The notes: generated from the sequence alone by a model not told the origin. DNA of 64,000 bases from Chitinophagaceae bacterium UBA1931 (GCA_002337125.1 DDFJ01000004.1:795889-859888); one strand, 5' to 3'. Shown: positions 17,146 to 25,420, counted from the first letter of the stretch. Numbers and translations are program-made.

Positions 17146-17218
17146 AGCGGAAGACGAGGCTCGAACTCGCCACCTATAGCTTGGAAGGCTATCGCTCTAC
17201 CAAATGAGCTACTTCCGC
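17146..17218 (-). tRNA. tRNA-Gly (TCC anticodon)
   Basis: Acceptor GCGGAAG pairs with CTTCCGC. The anticodon loop CTTCCAA gives TCC, and the T-arm is GAGTTCGAGCCTC. It is the third tRNA of the cluster. Confidence 0.96.
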
Positions 17219-17252
17219 AAGTAACCCGAAAGTTAAACTAAAATTCGGGTTG

Positions 17253-17335
17253 TGGGCAGTGGTGGATTCGAACCACCGAAGTCGAAAGACAGCGGATTTA
17301 CAGTCCGCCCCATTTGGCCGCTCTGGAAACTGCCC
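17253..17335 (-). tRNA. tRNA-Tyr (GTA anticodon)
   Basis: A class II tRNA of 83 nt with a long variable arm. Acceptor GGGCAGT pairs with ACTGCCC, and the anticodon loop CTGTAAA gives GTA. It is the second tRNA of the cluster. Confidence 0.96.
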
Positions 17336-17341
17336 TAACTG

Positions 17342-17414
17342 AGCCACTTGTCGGACTCGAACCAACGACCTGCTGATTACAAATCAGCTGCTCTACCAAC
17401 TGAGCTAAAGTGGC
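17342..17414 (-). tRNA. tRNA-Thr (TGT anticodon)
   Basis: Acceptor GCCACTT pairs with AAGTGGC. The anticodon loop TTTGTAA sits on a CTGAT/ATCAG stem and the T-arm has GGTTCGAGTCC. It is the first tRNA of the cluster, only 6 nt before tRNA-Tyr. Confidence 0.96.
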
Positions 17415-17541
17415 ATTTTAGTTTTTCCTGTACGTTCATTGGTTAATCAGTGTTTCTGACTTACCAAATCAGGTATTGTAAAAACCATATTTCTAAGAAC
17501 TTGAAATGCACATAACTATGCACCCCCGTTTTTTGGGAAGG

Positions 17542-17549
17542 CAAAGGTA
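17542..17549 (-). promoter_or_regulatory. -7 box of the tRNA-tuf operon
   Basis: TACCTTTG on the minus strand lies about 127 nt before tRNA-Thr(TGT). The following bases (CC-T-TCCCAAAAA) match the rplK promoter region. The -33 region is T-rich (TTTTTCC) but not an exact TTTG. Confidence 0.7.
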
Positions 17550-17618
17550 AAGGAAAACAGTAAATGGAAAAATTTTTATACAAGAAAATTTATTGTGTGG
17601 AAAGAAGTTGAATAACTC

Positions 17619-17650
17619 TAAAAAAAAATCCCTCCATTTTGGAGGGATTT
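17619..17650 (-). terminator. terminator downstream of hpf
   Basis: A 10-bp stem (17626-17635 with 17641-17650, TCCCTCC/GGAGGGA core) has a 5-nt loop and is followed by eight T on the minus strand. It lies 9 nt after the hpf stop and separates it from the tRNA-tuf promoter. Confidence 0.9.
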
Positions 17651-17659
17651 AAACGATAA

Positions 17660-17959
17660 TTAATCGTATTGTTTTTCTTTTTTTCTTTTTAGTTGTGAGA
17701 TGAGAGATTCCATAGCATCATCAAATGACTGTTCGAAAGACTTGGACGTCTGCTTTACGAATAGTTGTTGTCTTGGCACATGAACTTTGATTTCGGCTAC
17801 CTTGTCTTTAATGTTGTGAACTACATTGTCCAATTTCAGAAATACATCAACTTGCATAATCCTGTCGTGGAAGTTGTAAAGTTTTTGTACTCTCTGTTTT
17901 ACGTACTCGATCAGTTTTGCATCAGCGTCAAAACGTACAGTTTGGATCTTCACGTTCAT
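17660..17959 (-). CDS. hpf: ribosome hibernation-promoting factor (HPF/YfiA family, short form)
   Basis: The 99-residue product matches the sigma-54 modulation/S30EA domain (PF02482): MNVKIQTVRFDADAKLIEYVKQRVQKLYNFHDRIMQVDVFLKLDN..., then KVAEIKVHVPRQQLFVKQTSKSFEQSFDDAMESLISQLKRKKEK. It binds idle 30S subunits near the decoding site in stationary phase. It lacks the C-terminal dimerisation domain of long HPF. It is encoded downstream of rpsU and xerC on the same strand (about 208 bp gap from xerC) and ends in its own terminator. Confidence 0.95.
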   Translation of the reverse strand: MNVKIQTVRFDADAKLIEYVKQRVQKLYNFHDRIMQVDVFLKLDNVVHNIKDKVAEIKVHVPRQQLFVKQTSKSFEQSFDDAMESLISQLKRKKEKQYD

Positions 17960-18167
17960 AGTGTTCCAATTTTTGTTGGTTAAGAAAAATGTGAAAGAAC
18001 TGGTTTTTCATTTTGGGTAACGTCTTTCCAGTTAATAACAAGTTACGTAAGTAATCACATTTTTCAAAATATTTCTGGGCTGATTAATTATGTATTTTAA
18101 CAGGTATTTGTCAATGAAAATCACTAATGTGTATTAGTATTTCAACAGCCGATTTTTTAATAACAGT

Positions 18168-19073
18168 TTAAGCCTTTGGATGAGCCTTTTTATGAATGTC
18201 TTTCAGCTTCTCTATTGAATTGTGTGTATAAATCTGTGTGGCAGCAAGACTGCTGTGCCCCAGTAATTCTTTTACAGCATTCAGTTCTGCACCATTATTC
18301 ATTAAATGAGTGGCGAATGTATGACGAAGTACATGGGGACTTTTTTTGTCGATTGTAGTTATTAATGACAGGTATTTTTTAACAACAAGCTGCACATACT
18401 TTGGATAGAGCTTATTCCCCTTTGTATTAACTAATAAATAATCAGTTGATGCTGCCCCATCAAAAAAACTTCTTTTTTCATTAAGATATGATTCCAGACC
18501 GGCTTTTAGTTCTTTTGTCATTGGCACCAGGCGTTCTTTATTACCCTTGCCTAATATTTTAAGATTGTTTTTATGAAAATCAACCTGTGTTTCTTTAAGT
18601 GAAATCAGCTCGCTTAAACGCATTCCAGTACTATAAAGCAGCTCCATCAGTAATTTGTTCATCTGCCCTTCCCAGTTATCAGGGAACTCAACATAAGAAA
18701 ACAATGTAGCAATGTCTTTTTGCTCAACATAAACAGGTAACCGCTTATTCTGTTTGGGAGAAGTAATGGTTGTCAAGGGCGACACCTCAACTATCCCTTG
18801 GCGCAATAAATATTTAAAGAAAGATTTAAGTGAAGAAATCCGGCGGCTGATGCTTTTGGGCGAAAGCCCCTCATCTCTTTGCGAAGCAAGCCAGCTGCGT
18901 ACAATGGCAGGTTTAATTTCAACCAACCTTAACTCTCCAAAACTGGTTACCAGGTAATCAAAAAAATAAGTAAGGTCATCCTGGTAAGATCGGATTGTGA
19001 GTGGGGAATATCTTTTTTCAAATTTCAGATATTCCAGGAAAGAATTCAGTTCTTGGCGGTTGCTGATGTACAT
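18168..19073 (-). CDS. xerC: tyrosine recombinase XerC/XerD family
   Basis: This 301-residue enzyme has the SAM-like N-terminal core-binding domain (about 1-95) and the C-terminal phage-integrase catalytic domain. The catalytic residues are all present: R152 in STGMRLSEL, K176, H247 and R250 in HVLRHTFATHL, H273 in LLGHSSLAATQ and nucleophile Y282 in IYTHNS. Length and the lack of extra domains fit the chromosome-dimer resolvases acting at dif. The symbol xerC rather than xerD is a guess from context. It lies between rpsU and hpf, with a hairpin (19081-19114) just before the ATG. Confidence 0.9.
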   Translation of the reverse strand: MYISNRQELNSFLEYLKFEKRYSPLTIRSYQDDLTYFFDYLVTSFGELRLVEIKPAIVRSWLASQRDEGLSPKSISRRISSLKSFFKYLLRQGIVEVSPLTTITSPKQNKRLPVYVEQKDIATLFSYVEFPDNWEGQMNKLLMELLYSTGMRLSELISLKETQVDFHKNNLKILGKGNKERLVPMTKELKAGLESYLNEKRSFFDGAASTDYLLVNTKGNKLYPKYVQLVVKKYLSLITTIDKKSPHVLRHTFATHLMNNGAELNAVKELLGHSSLAATQIYTHNSIEKLKDIHKKAHPKA

Positions 19074-19080
19074 AAATACA

Positions 19081-19114
19081 GATAGCCGTAAAGTTACAAA
19101 ACCTTACGGCTATC
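19081..19114 (-). other. hairpin between rpsU and xerC
   Basis: An 11-bp stem (19081-19091 with 19104-19114, GATAGCCGTAA/TTACGGCTATC) has a 12-nt loop. The minus-strand tail TGTATTT leads straight into the xerC ATG 7 nt later. It is either a weak rpsU terminator or a structure limiting xerC translation. Confidence 0.55.
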
Positions 19115-19136
19115 AGCTATATTTTAAAATGAAGGA

Positions 19137-19337
19137 TTACTTCACTTCAATTTTGCCACTGGCAATTTGCTGCTTGTAGATTGCCTTCAATACTTCACCC
19201 CTGCGTCTTACAGAAGGTTTAGTGAATGATTGACGCTCACGCAACTGAAGCAGAACTTTGCTTTTTTCAAATTTCTTTTTGTACTTCTTAAGCGCTTTGT
19301 CGATATTTTCGCAATCTTTTGAATCAATTATCAGCAT
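19137..19337 (-). CDS. rpsU: 30S ribosomal protein bS21
   Basis: The 66-residue product matches bS21: MLIIDSKDCENIDKALKKYKKKFEKSKVLLQLRERQSFTKPSVRRRGEVLKAIYKQQ. bS21 sits on the 30S platform near the 16S rRNA 3' end. In Bacteroidota ribosomes bS21, bS18 and bS6 are known to cover the anti-Shine-Dalgarno sequence. The gene is preceded by an exceptionally strong Shine-Dalgarno, unlike its neighbours. That fits published models in which free ribosomes lacking bS21 translate rpsU preferentially. Confidence 0.98.
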   Translation of the reverse strand: MLIIDSKDCENIDKALKKYKKKFEKSKVLLQLRERQSFTKPSVRRRGEVLKAIYKQQIASGKIEVK

Positions 19338-19344
19338 AATATAT

Positions 19345-19353
19345 ACCTCCTTT
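19345..19353 (-). promoter_or_regulatory. consensus Shine-Dalgarno of rpsU
   Basis: The minus strand reads AAAGGAGGT. It is complementary over nine bases to the usual 16S tail (ACCUCCUUU), and GGAGG is 8 nt before the ATG. No comparable site was seen before the other genes I checked, including tuf, rplJ, rplL and clpC. Confidence 0.9.
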
Positions 19354-19369
19354 AAGGAATTTTGAGGCG

Positions 19370-19377
19370 CAAAGATA
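19370..19377 (-). promoter_or_regulatory. -7 box for rpsU
   Basis: TATCTTTG on the minus strand fits TAnnTTTG and predicts a start around 19363 and a leader of about 25 nt that contains the Shine-Dalgarno. No clear -33 TTTG was found. Confidence 0.5.
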
Positions 19378-19432
19378 AGGGGAAAGAATAATTTACAGTC
19401 TTTTTAAAGGCATTTTTTTGCAAATTTGTAGC

Positions 19433-20029
19433 ATGTTTACAGGAATAATAGAAACTACAGGAAAAATTTCAGCAATTGAGCACTCCGGAACCAATAAAAC
19501 ATTCTGGATAACCTCCCCCATCTCCAACGAATTAAAAGCAGACCAAAGTGTGGCCCATAACGGCGTTTGTCTTACTGTTGAAGAAGTTGCAGATGGAAAA
19601 CACCGTGTTACAGCAGTGAAAGAGACCTTGGAGAAATCAAATCTTGGTTTTTTAAATAATGGCGATGATATAAACATTGAACGTTGCCTTCCGTTCAACG
19701 GCCGGCTGGATGGGCATTTGGTTCAGGGGCACGTTGATGCAACAGGAACTTGTACTTCTGTTACAGAACAAAACGGAAGCTGGTTATTTACATTCCAATA
19801 TCCCAAAGAACTTGCCCATTTGATTGTTGAAAAAGGGTCAATCTCATTAAACGGTATTAGCTTAACTGTATTTAATGTAACTGTAGATGAGTTTAGCGTC
19901 GCAATCATCCCCTACACTTTTGAACATACCAATATGAACGGGATTCAGAAAGGTTCTGTAATAAACCTGGAATTTGATATCATTGGGAAGTATGTTCAGA
20001 AAGGGTTGGAGGTTTATGCAAACAAATAA
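19433..20029 (+). CDS. ribE: riboflavin synthase, alpha subunit
   Basis: The 198-residue enzyme dismutates two 6,7-dimethyl-8-ribityllumazine molecules to riboflavin. It has the usual two lumazine-binding repeats: the N-terminal MFTGIIETTGKI..., GVCLTVEEV in repeat 1, then LDGHLVQGHVDATG and GISLTVFNV in repeat 2. I took ATG at 19433 because MFTGIIE is the canonical family start; the frame's earlier codons are not conserved. No other riboflavin gene is nearby and I see no FMN riboswitch in the short 95-bp space shared with divergent rpsU. Confidence 0.97.
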   Translation: MFTGIIETTGKISAIEHSGTNKTFWITSPISNELKADQSVAHNGVCLTVEEVADGKHRVTAVKETLEKSNLGFLNNGDDINIERCLPFNGRLDGHLVQGHVDATGTCTSVTEQNGSWLFTFQYPKELAHLIVEKGSISLNGISLTVFNVTVDEFSVAIIPYTFEHTNMNGIQKGSVINLEFDIIGKYVQKGLEVYANK

Positions 20030-20107
20030 GCCAAAACCAATCAGATAAAAGAATATATTGCACCAAAAGATTTGCAGGCATTTCATTACTATTAAATTCA
20101 TCCTCGT

Positions 20108-21022
20108 ATGCCATCTGTTTCACTCATTATACCGGTTTTTAACGAGGCGGAGAGTATTTATCCTGTTTTCCACGAAATAAAAAAATATATAATCCCCGAT
20201 TTTGAATTGATATTTATAGATGATGGCAGTACAGATACCACTTTATCAGAAATACAAAGTCTGGCGGATGAAGATCAACGGGTAAAATGTATTTCTTTCA
20301 GCCGCAATTTTGGTCATCAGAACGCACTTATGGCCGGGATGGATTATGCAATAGGTGATTATATAATTACAATGGATGGCGATTTACAGCACCCTCCTTC
20401 TTTTTTGCCTCAAATTCTCGATAAACTAAATGATGGGTATGATTTAGTAGCAACAAAACGAACTAAAACGAACGACAAAAACTTCGTAAAAAAAATTTTT
20501 ACAAAATGCTTTTACCGTTTCATCAATTTGATATCCGATGTACCAATTGAAGAAAACGTTTCAGATTTCAGGGGGTTCAACAAAAAAGTACTTTCTGCTA
20601 TTCAGCGATTTGAAGAAAGAGACCTTTTTTTACGGGGACTGTTCAGCTGGATAGGGTTTAAAAAAACGGTTTTATCATTTGAAGCTCCGGCCCGCTTATA
20701 TGGAACAAGTAAATATAGCTATGTGAAAATGATGAGGCTTGCATTGAAAGGCACTACATCTTTCAGTTTTAAACCATTAAGGATTTCACTTTTGGCCGGC
20801 AGTTTTGTATCGCTGATTTCTTTCTTCTTACTCGCAATGTCAGTGATTGCTTATTTCCAGGGCAAAACCGTTCCAGGCTGGGCATCGCTGATGACTGTAG
20901 TAACTTTTATGGGAGGAATCCAGCTTTTAGTAATCGGTCTTATGGGAGAGTATATAGCCAGTTTGTTCAGGGAAAGCAAAAAACGGCCGCTTTATATTGT
21001 GAATGAGAAAATTAATTTTTAG
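20108..21022 (+). CDS. family 2 glycosyltransferase, polyprenyl-phosphate sugar type
   Basis: This 304-residue protein has a GT-A fold at about 1-215 with the nucleotide-binding IDDGSTD and the DxD-type MDGDLQHP. Two C-terminal transmembrane helices follow (about 226-250 and 262-287). This is the architecture of DPM1/GtrB/ArnC-like enzymes that load a sugar onto undecaprenyl phosphate at the inner membrane. It likely feeds a periplasmic glycan transfer step, and the YfhO-like GT-C candidate downstream is a plausible partner. Its 3' end overlaps the convergent methyltransferase by 11 bp. Confidence 0.9.
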   Translation: MPSVSLIIPVFNEAESIYPVFHEIKKYIIPDFELIFIDDGSTDTTLSEIQSLADEDQRVKCISFSRNFGHQNALMAGMDYAIGDYIITMDGDLQHPPSFLPQILDKLNDGYDLVATKRTKTNDKNFVKKIFTKCFYRFINLISDVPIEENVSDFRGFNKKVLSAIQRFEERDLFLRGLFSWIGFKKTVLSFEAPARLYGTSKYSYVKMMRLALKGTTSFSFKPLRISLLAGSFVSLISFFLLAMSVIAYFQGKTVPGWASLMTVVTFMGGIQLLVIGLMGEYIASLFRESKKRPLYIVNEKINF

Positions 21023-21725
21023 CAGTTTTTAAGGATCTTACTAAATACTGCCCTCCTAACGGAATTCTTGTTAAATACTTTTCCAGTTTAATGAAGCATT
21101 TAAATAAACTGCGTCTTGGAAAAAAAATGTTGAATGCGGTATCAGTCACAAGAAAATTAGTTTTTTGAAGTAAGGATTTACAGTAGCCACTCGTAATTAG
21201 ATTCACATCTTTATCAAACTCGCATGTTTTAACTAAGTATTGAGTTAAGGGATTTATAGGGTTATGCTCAAATATGTAAAGTCTCCCCCCCGGTTTTAAT
21301 ACTCTGTACATTTCGCCAACAACAGAGAAATGCTTGTCCTTTTTTATGTGATGTAAAACACCTGCAATAAAAACAATATCAAAATTTGAATCTGGAAATG
21401 GAATCTTAACTCCATCGAAATACTTAAACATTGCGTTAGGTATTCCTCTCTTCAAGGCTTCTTCAATACTTTTTTCTGAAACATCAATACCCACCAGTTC
21501 AAATGAAGGAAAATAATTACTTAAGAAAAGTTCTGTAACACCATCACCACAACCAAAATCAAGAAGTTTTTCATGATGGCCTGCTTCAAACTTCTTGATT
21601 TCTTTTACTTTGTATTCTGCAAAATAAAAACTATCCGCACCTGATACTTTTTTAATACTTTTTGTATGAATATCCCGGTAGGATTCCGCAAACTTGTCAA
21701 AAAACTGATCATTTCGTTGACTCAT
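21012..21725 (-). CDS. class I SAM-dependent methyltransferase
   Basis: The 237-residue product has methyltransferase motif I (KLLDFGCGDGVTELFL), an acidic residue ending beta-2 (ELVGIDVSEKSIEEA) and motif IV (FDIVFIAGVLHHI), followed by YRVLKPGGRLYIFEHNP. The substrate is unknown. Starting at MSQRNDQFFDKFA (21723-21725) is supported by homologous starts and a TATGTTTG -7 box at 21751-21758. The longer frame would overlap the divergent membrane-protein gene. Context suggests modification of a lipid-linked or surface glycan. Confidence 0.85.
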   Translation of the reverse strand: MSQRNDQFFDKFAESYRDIHTKSIKKVSGADSFYFAEYKVKEIKKFEAGHHEKLLDFGCGDGVTELFLSNYFPSFELVGIDVSEKSIEEALKRGIPNAMFKYFDGVKIPFPDSNFDIVFIAGVLHHIKKDKHFSVVGEMYRVLKPGGRLYIFEHNPINPLTQYLVKTCEFDKDVNLITSGYCKSLLQKTNFLVTDTAFNIFFPRRSLFKCFIKLEKYLTRIPLGGQYLVRSLKTAKN

Positions 21726-21750
21726 ACAAATGAAGTACTGTAAATTTAGC

Positions 21751-21758
21751 CAAACATA
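21751..21758 (-). promoter_or_regulatory. -7 box for the methyltransferase gene
   Basis: TATGTTTG on the minus strand fits TAnnTTTG and ends about 25 nt before the ATG at 21725, in the small space shared with the divergent membrane-protein gene. Confidence 0.45.
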
Positions 21759-21768
21759 GTTAAACATT

Positions 21769-23859
21769 TTGAAAAGCAGAATAAGCCCATACCTGTTTAT
21801 CCTTTTTATTTTCATACTTGCATACTTCCCTATTGTAAGCTTTATTGCCGGGGTTAAAAATGATATTCTTACAGGCTATCTGCCTGTAAGGTTTTTCATG
21901 AGCGAAAGCATATCGTCAGGTTATATGCCGTGGTGGAATCCATACGTCAATTTTGGAATACCGCAATATGCAGACATGAGTTGTTCATTCTGGAGCCCGA
22001 TTACTTGGATAATTGCGTCAACTGTCGGTTACAACGTTTATACTATAACAATAGAATTACTGTTTTATATTTTGATGGCTGGCTGGGGAATGTATAAATG
22101 TGGCGACATCTTTAACTGGAACAAAAATGCAAGGATTGTGGTGGCTGCTGCTTTTATGTGCAGTGGTTTTATAACCGGACATCTTCAACATTTAAACTGG
22201 ATATCAGGCGCAGCTTTTTTACCTTGGTGCTTATGGGCATATGAAAACCTGTTGAAATCAAAATCACTAAAAAACCTGTTACTTGCTGTATTCTTTTTTT
22301 ACATTCTTATTTCATCGTCACATCCAGGCATAATCATAGGATCAATTTACTTCTTTATATTTTATACAGTTTACATTTTCTATTTATCAGGGAAGCAGAA
22401 TCATCTTTCATATGTGAGCATTTTTTTAAAAAGAGTTCTCCCATTCATAGTTCTGTTAATCATTGTAAGTTCTGCTATGATTTATAGCTATATAGAAATA
22501 CTGCCCTATATTTCCCGTGGTGACAAAGTTTTTGTCAACATACCTGCACAGAATTCAACTACTATAAACAACTGGATCAGTTTTCTTTTCCCGCTGGCAA
22601 CAGTAAATAACAACAGTGAATTTTTTATCAATGAACCAACATTAAGAAATTGCTATTTTGGAATTATTGTATTTCTTTTTGGGTTGTCATCTCTTACAAA
22701 GAACTGGAAGAAAAATTTCTTCTTTTTATTAACAGGCCTCTTTTTTATGTTAGTGTCTGCCAATGGTTTTTTCCAGTCTATATGTTATAAATTTTTACCA
22801 TTGCTGGGTTATGTACGATTAAACGGAGAATTCAGGTTATTCGCCCTTTTATCTTTTATTATTATTTCAGGCAATGCGATTTCAGATTATTTAAAATCCG
22901 GCGTGCAAAGCAAATATTTATCCGTCATCACAAAATCATTGGTTTATATTTTTGTGGGTGCCTTGGTTTTGTCTTCGTATAATGTATTTTTTTCAGGAAA
23001 AAGTTTTTTATTCCGGGCAGCCAGCGATTCTAATATTATCAGTCCGGTAATTCAACTAAAAAGGGTATTGTCCAGTTTAACTCTTAGCGATTTAATTCTA
23101 ATACAATCAGTAATAACTATTCCTCTTCTTATCGCTTTTTATAAAGCGTTACAGAAAAATTTATCGTACAGTATCATTCTGCTAATTACATTAGACTTGC
23201 TTATTTCCACAATAATACAAATACCATTTACCGGAGCGGGCATAAAAAGTACAAAAGAGATACAGTCTTATCTTAATAAAACACCTAAGGGAGTGCCAAT
23301 ACCCAAATTGGATCCACTCATATTAAACGACACAGGAGTTGCTGGCATTGATAAAATTCTAGGTAAATGGAGTTTATATAATAAACAACCGGGCAACCTT
23401 TCACAAGCAAGTTACCCAACAGTTTTTAAGACAGAAAGTATCATTTACACAAATGAAATGATGAACGCTATTAAAGAAAAACCATTTCTTTTTTTTAATA
23501 CTTCAGACACTTTAAACCTGCAAAAAAATGATTCGCCAAAGATTGAAGAAATTACAATTAAAAAATTTACTCCAAATGAGATTATTCTAAACTTAAAGAC
23601 AGAAAGCCCTGGTGAGCTTTTTTTACTTTATAAAAATTACAAACACTGGAATGCAACTGTAAATAGTAAAAATTATACTTTGGAAAGCTATAAAAATGCC
23701 TTCTATAAACTGCCGATAGCTAATAATGCAAACATCAAAGTGTACTTCTGGTTTAATCCAGAACCAATAAAAATTTCGGCTTTAATCACACTCACCTCAT
23801 TCTTAATTATGACAATGTTGTTATTAATCTACTTCCTTATTAAAAGACTCCACCGATAA
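21769..23859 (+). CDS. large polytopic membrane protein, YfhO-like (GT-C fold candidate)
   Basis: The 696-residue product has roughly twelve transmembrane helices. An extracytoplasmic loop after helix 1 (VKNDILTGYLPVRFFMSESISSGYMPWWNPYVNFGIPQYADM) matches the first-loop pattern of YfhO/GT-C glycosyltransferases. The C-terminal part includes a soluble beta-rich region (about 565-660) before a last helix. The start must be non-ATG: the frame has a stop at 21757-21759 and the first in-frame candidate is TTG at 21769, immediately before transmembrane helix 1. The first in-frame ATG would delete that helix. Probable function is sugar transfer from a polyprenyl donor; this is inference. Confidence 0.75.
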   Translation: MKSRISPYLFILFIFILAYFPIVSFIAGVKNDILTGYLPVRFFMSESISSGYMPWWNPYVNFGIPQYADMSCSFWSPITWIIASTVGYNVYTITIELLFYILMAGWGMYKCGDIFNWNKNARIVVAAAFMCSGFITGHLQHLNWISGAAFLPWCLWAYENLLKSKSLKNLLLAVFFFYILISSSHPGIIIGSIYFFIFYTVYIFYLSGKQNHLSYVSIFLKRVLPFIVLLIIVSSAMIYSYIEILPYISRGDKVFVNIPAQNSTTINNWISFLFPLATVNNNSEFFINEPTLRNCYFGIIVFLFGLSSLTKNWKKNFFFLLTGLFFMLVSANGFFQSICYKFLPLLGYVRLNGEFRLFALLSFIIISGNAISDYLKSGVQSKYLSVITKSLVYIFVGALVLSSYNVFFSGKSFLFRAASDSNIISPVIQLKRVLSSLTLSDLILIQSVITIPLLIAFYKALQKNLSYSIILLITLDLLISTIIQIPFTGAGIKSTKEIQSYLNKTPKGVPIPKLDPLILNDTGVAGIDKILGKWSLYNKQPGNLSQASYPTVFKTESIIYTNEMMNAIKEKPFLFFNTSDTLNLQKNDSPKIEEITIKKFTPNEIILNLKTESPGELFLLYKNYKHWNATVNSKNYTLESYKNAFYKLPIANNANIKVYFWFNPEPIKISALITLTSFLIMTMLLLIYFLIKRLHR

Positions 23860-23902
23860 ATAAAACTAGTTTTAAAAATAATTTACAAAGTGTAATTGTA
23901 TT

Positions 23903-25381
23903 TTATTCATTACGAACAATTGAATCTCTCAATAACGGCACACTGGTTCGTAAAAGAGTTGAGAATAATACTCTAAACTGATTTACATTACTTATTCCAT
24001 CGTACCATCCAGATGTATCTCCATTTGGTATATATATACAGTTTAACGAATTAAAGCTTTCGTCACCGCTTAGGCCTGTTGCGAGATCTCTAGAACCATG
24101 ATCACTCATTAAAATAATTACAGCCTGTCCCTTAGTCTTACTCTTTATTCGTTTAACAAAATCAAGGATAACAACATTTGTATATTTTAAATACTGTAAA
24201 TATGCACTGTTTTTGTCAGCCTGAGTCAAAGGACTTTTCCGGAAGAATGCAGAATTAATATGACCCAAACTATCTTTTGCAAATGGAGAATGGGGCATCA
24301 TCAAATGAGCATAACAAAAAACCGGTTCTCTCCTTTTATTATCAGCTTCACTTGCCACAGAATTCATTATCTCATAATTCGAGTTTATTTTTGAAGCAAT
24401 TAATCGTTTAAGCATTTTTTCATTGTTAATCCTACGTGCAATAAACAGTGGTGTTAATTCAATCAAATCATCAAAAATTGTACTGCTAAACAACAATGAT
24501 ATTTCAGCAGGAATAAACCGATTATTGAATACTTTACCTGCTGCATCCATAGGAAATGGCGAATAATTTTTCACCTCATAGCCTAAATCTTTAAAAACTG
24601 TTGCCACTTGATTATTTTTGATTTCATTCAACGAATTTATATACCCCTCGGATGAATATGGATTTGCAGAAAAAAACGAATTAGTGTAATTGCAATTTAA
24701 TAATGAAGCAATTGAAGGAACAGTACTACTATAATTACTTTGCGCTTTTTTTATTATCCTAAATCCTTCGTCAGACATCTCTTTAATAAACTGTTCATTT
24801 GAAAAATTATACTTTTGCAAAGTTTCTGAACCAGCATATTCATCTAGTAAAATTAAGAATACCGAAGAAAGATTTTTTTTGATTATAGTCTTTTCCTGGA
24901 ACCGTAAAAAGTTGTTTTCAAAATTATTTCGCTTGGTTATTGTGTGTTCTATAAAAAAAACAAGTTCAAGTGCAAACAATATAATGAACAAGGAATTAAA
25001 ATAAGCAGATAATTTATTCCATTTTAATTTACTATGTTTTATCAGCAAAAGAAATGTCAGAATCAGAACTAAAACCAGTAATACACAGGACAAACCGCTT
25101 GAAAACAGCTTTACTTTACTTGTCAGAAAAAAAGAAACAACCCCGTAAAAGAGAAAAAGAAAATTTGATAAAATAGTAAATACTGCTGCTTTAATCTTAT
25201 CCCTGATAATAAAGTACGAGATATGAAAATACAAAAACACGAAAAAAAACAGAAGTAAAAAGAATTTCAAAACATCATAAAAACTTACAAGATTATAAAA
25301 TTCGTTCCATTGATGCAAAACAAAAAAAAACACCAAGAGCGAGCAATTATAATTTGTATGCAATAATGCCTTTATTTTCAT
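23903..25381 (-). CDS. membrane sulfatase / phosphoglycerol or phosphoethanolamine transferase-like protein
   Basis: The 492-residue product begins with about five transmembrane helices (1-150). A periplasmic alkaline-phosphatase-superfamily domain follows. Metal-site-like elements are VFLILLDEYAGSETL (Asp-Glu), a candidate nucleophile Ser/Thr in SNYSSTVPSIASLLN, AHLMMPHSPF, and IILMSDHGSRD. The layout resembles LTA synthase/EptA enzymes that transfer phospho-groups from lipids to envelope glycans. Since Bacteroidota have no lipoteichoic acid, LPS or surface glycan is the more likely acceptor. It follows porU2 on the same strand with a 39-bp gap. Confidence 0.8.
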   Translation of the reverse strand: MKIKALLHTNYNCSLLVFFFVLHQWNEFYNLVSFYDVLKFFLLLFFFVFLYFHISYFIIRDKIKAAVFTILSNFLFLFYGVVSFFLTSKVKLFSSGLSCVLLVLVLILTFLLLIKHSKLKWNKLSAYFNSLFIILFALELVFFIEHTITKRNNFENNFLRFQEKTIIKKNLSSVFLILLDEYAGSETLQKYNFSNEQFIKEMSDEGFRIIKKAQSNYSSTVPSIASLLNCNYTNSFFSANPYSSEGYINSLNEIKNNQVATVFKDLGYEVKNYSPFPMDAAGKVFNNRFIPAEISLLFSSTIFDDLIELTPLFIARRINNEKMLKRLIASKINSNYEIMNSVASEADNKRREPVFCYAHLMMPHSPFAKDSLGHINSAFFRKSPLTQADKNSAYLQYLKYTNVVILDFVKRIKSKTKGQAVIILMSDHGSRDLATGLSGDESFNSLNCIYIPNGDTSGWYDGISNVNQFRVLFSTLLRTSVPLLRDSIVRNE

Positions 25382-25420
25382 TTATTTTTCCCATTTGCAT
25401 TTTTCCAAGCAAATACAACA

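Noticed and set aside
18168..19073. Integrase as a sign of a mobile element next to tRNAs
   Set aside because: The tyrosine recombinase is of Xer length, lies in a conserved rpsU-xerC-hpf setting, and no direct repeats, att sites or phage genes were seen around the tRNA cluster.
19338..19432. FMN riboswitch upstream of ribE
   Set aside because: The divergent rpsU-ribE gap is only 95 bp and holds no FMN-aptamer-like sequence; the space is filled by promoter elements and the rpsU Shine-Dalgarno.
23867..23878. Palindrome AAAACTAGTTTT between convergent genes
   Set aside because: Short and AT-rich with no adequate loop; could be chance in this composition.
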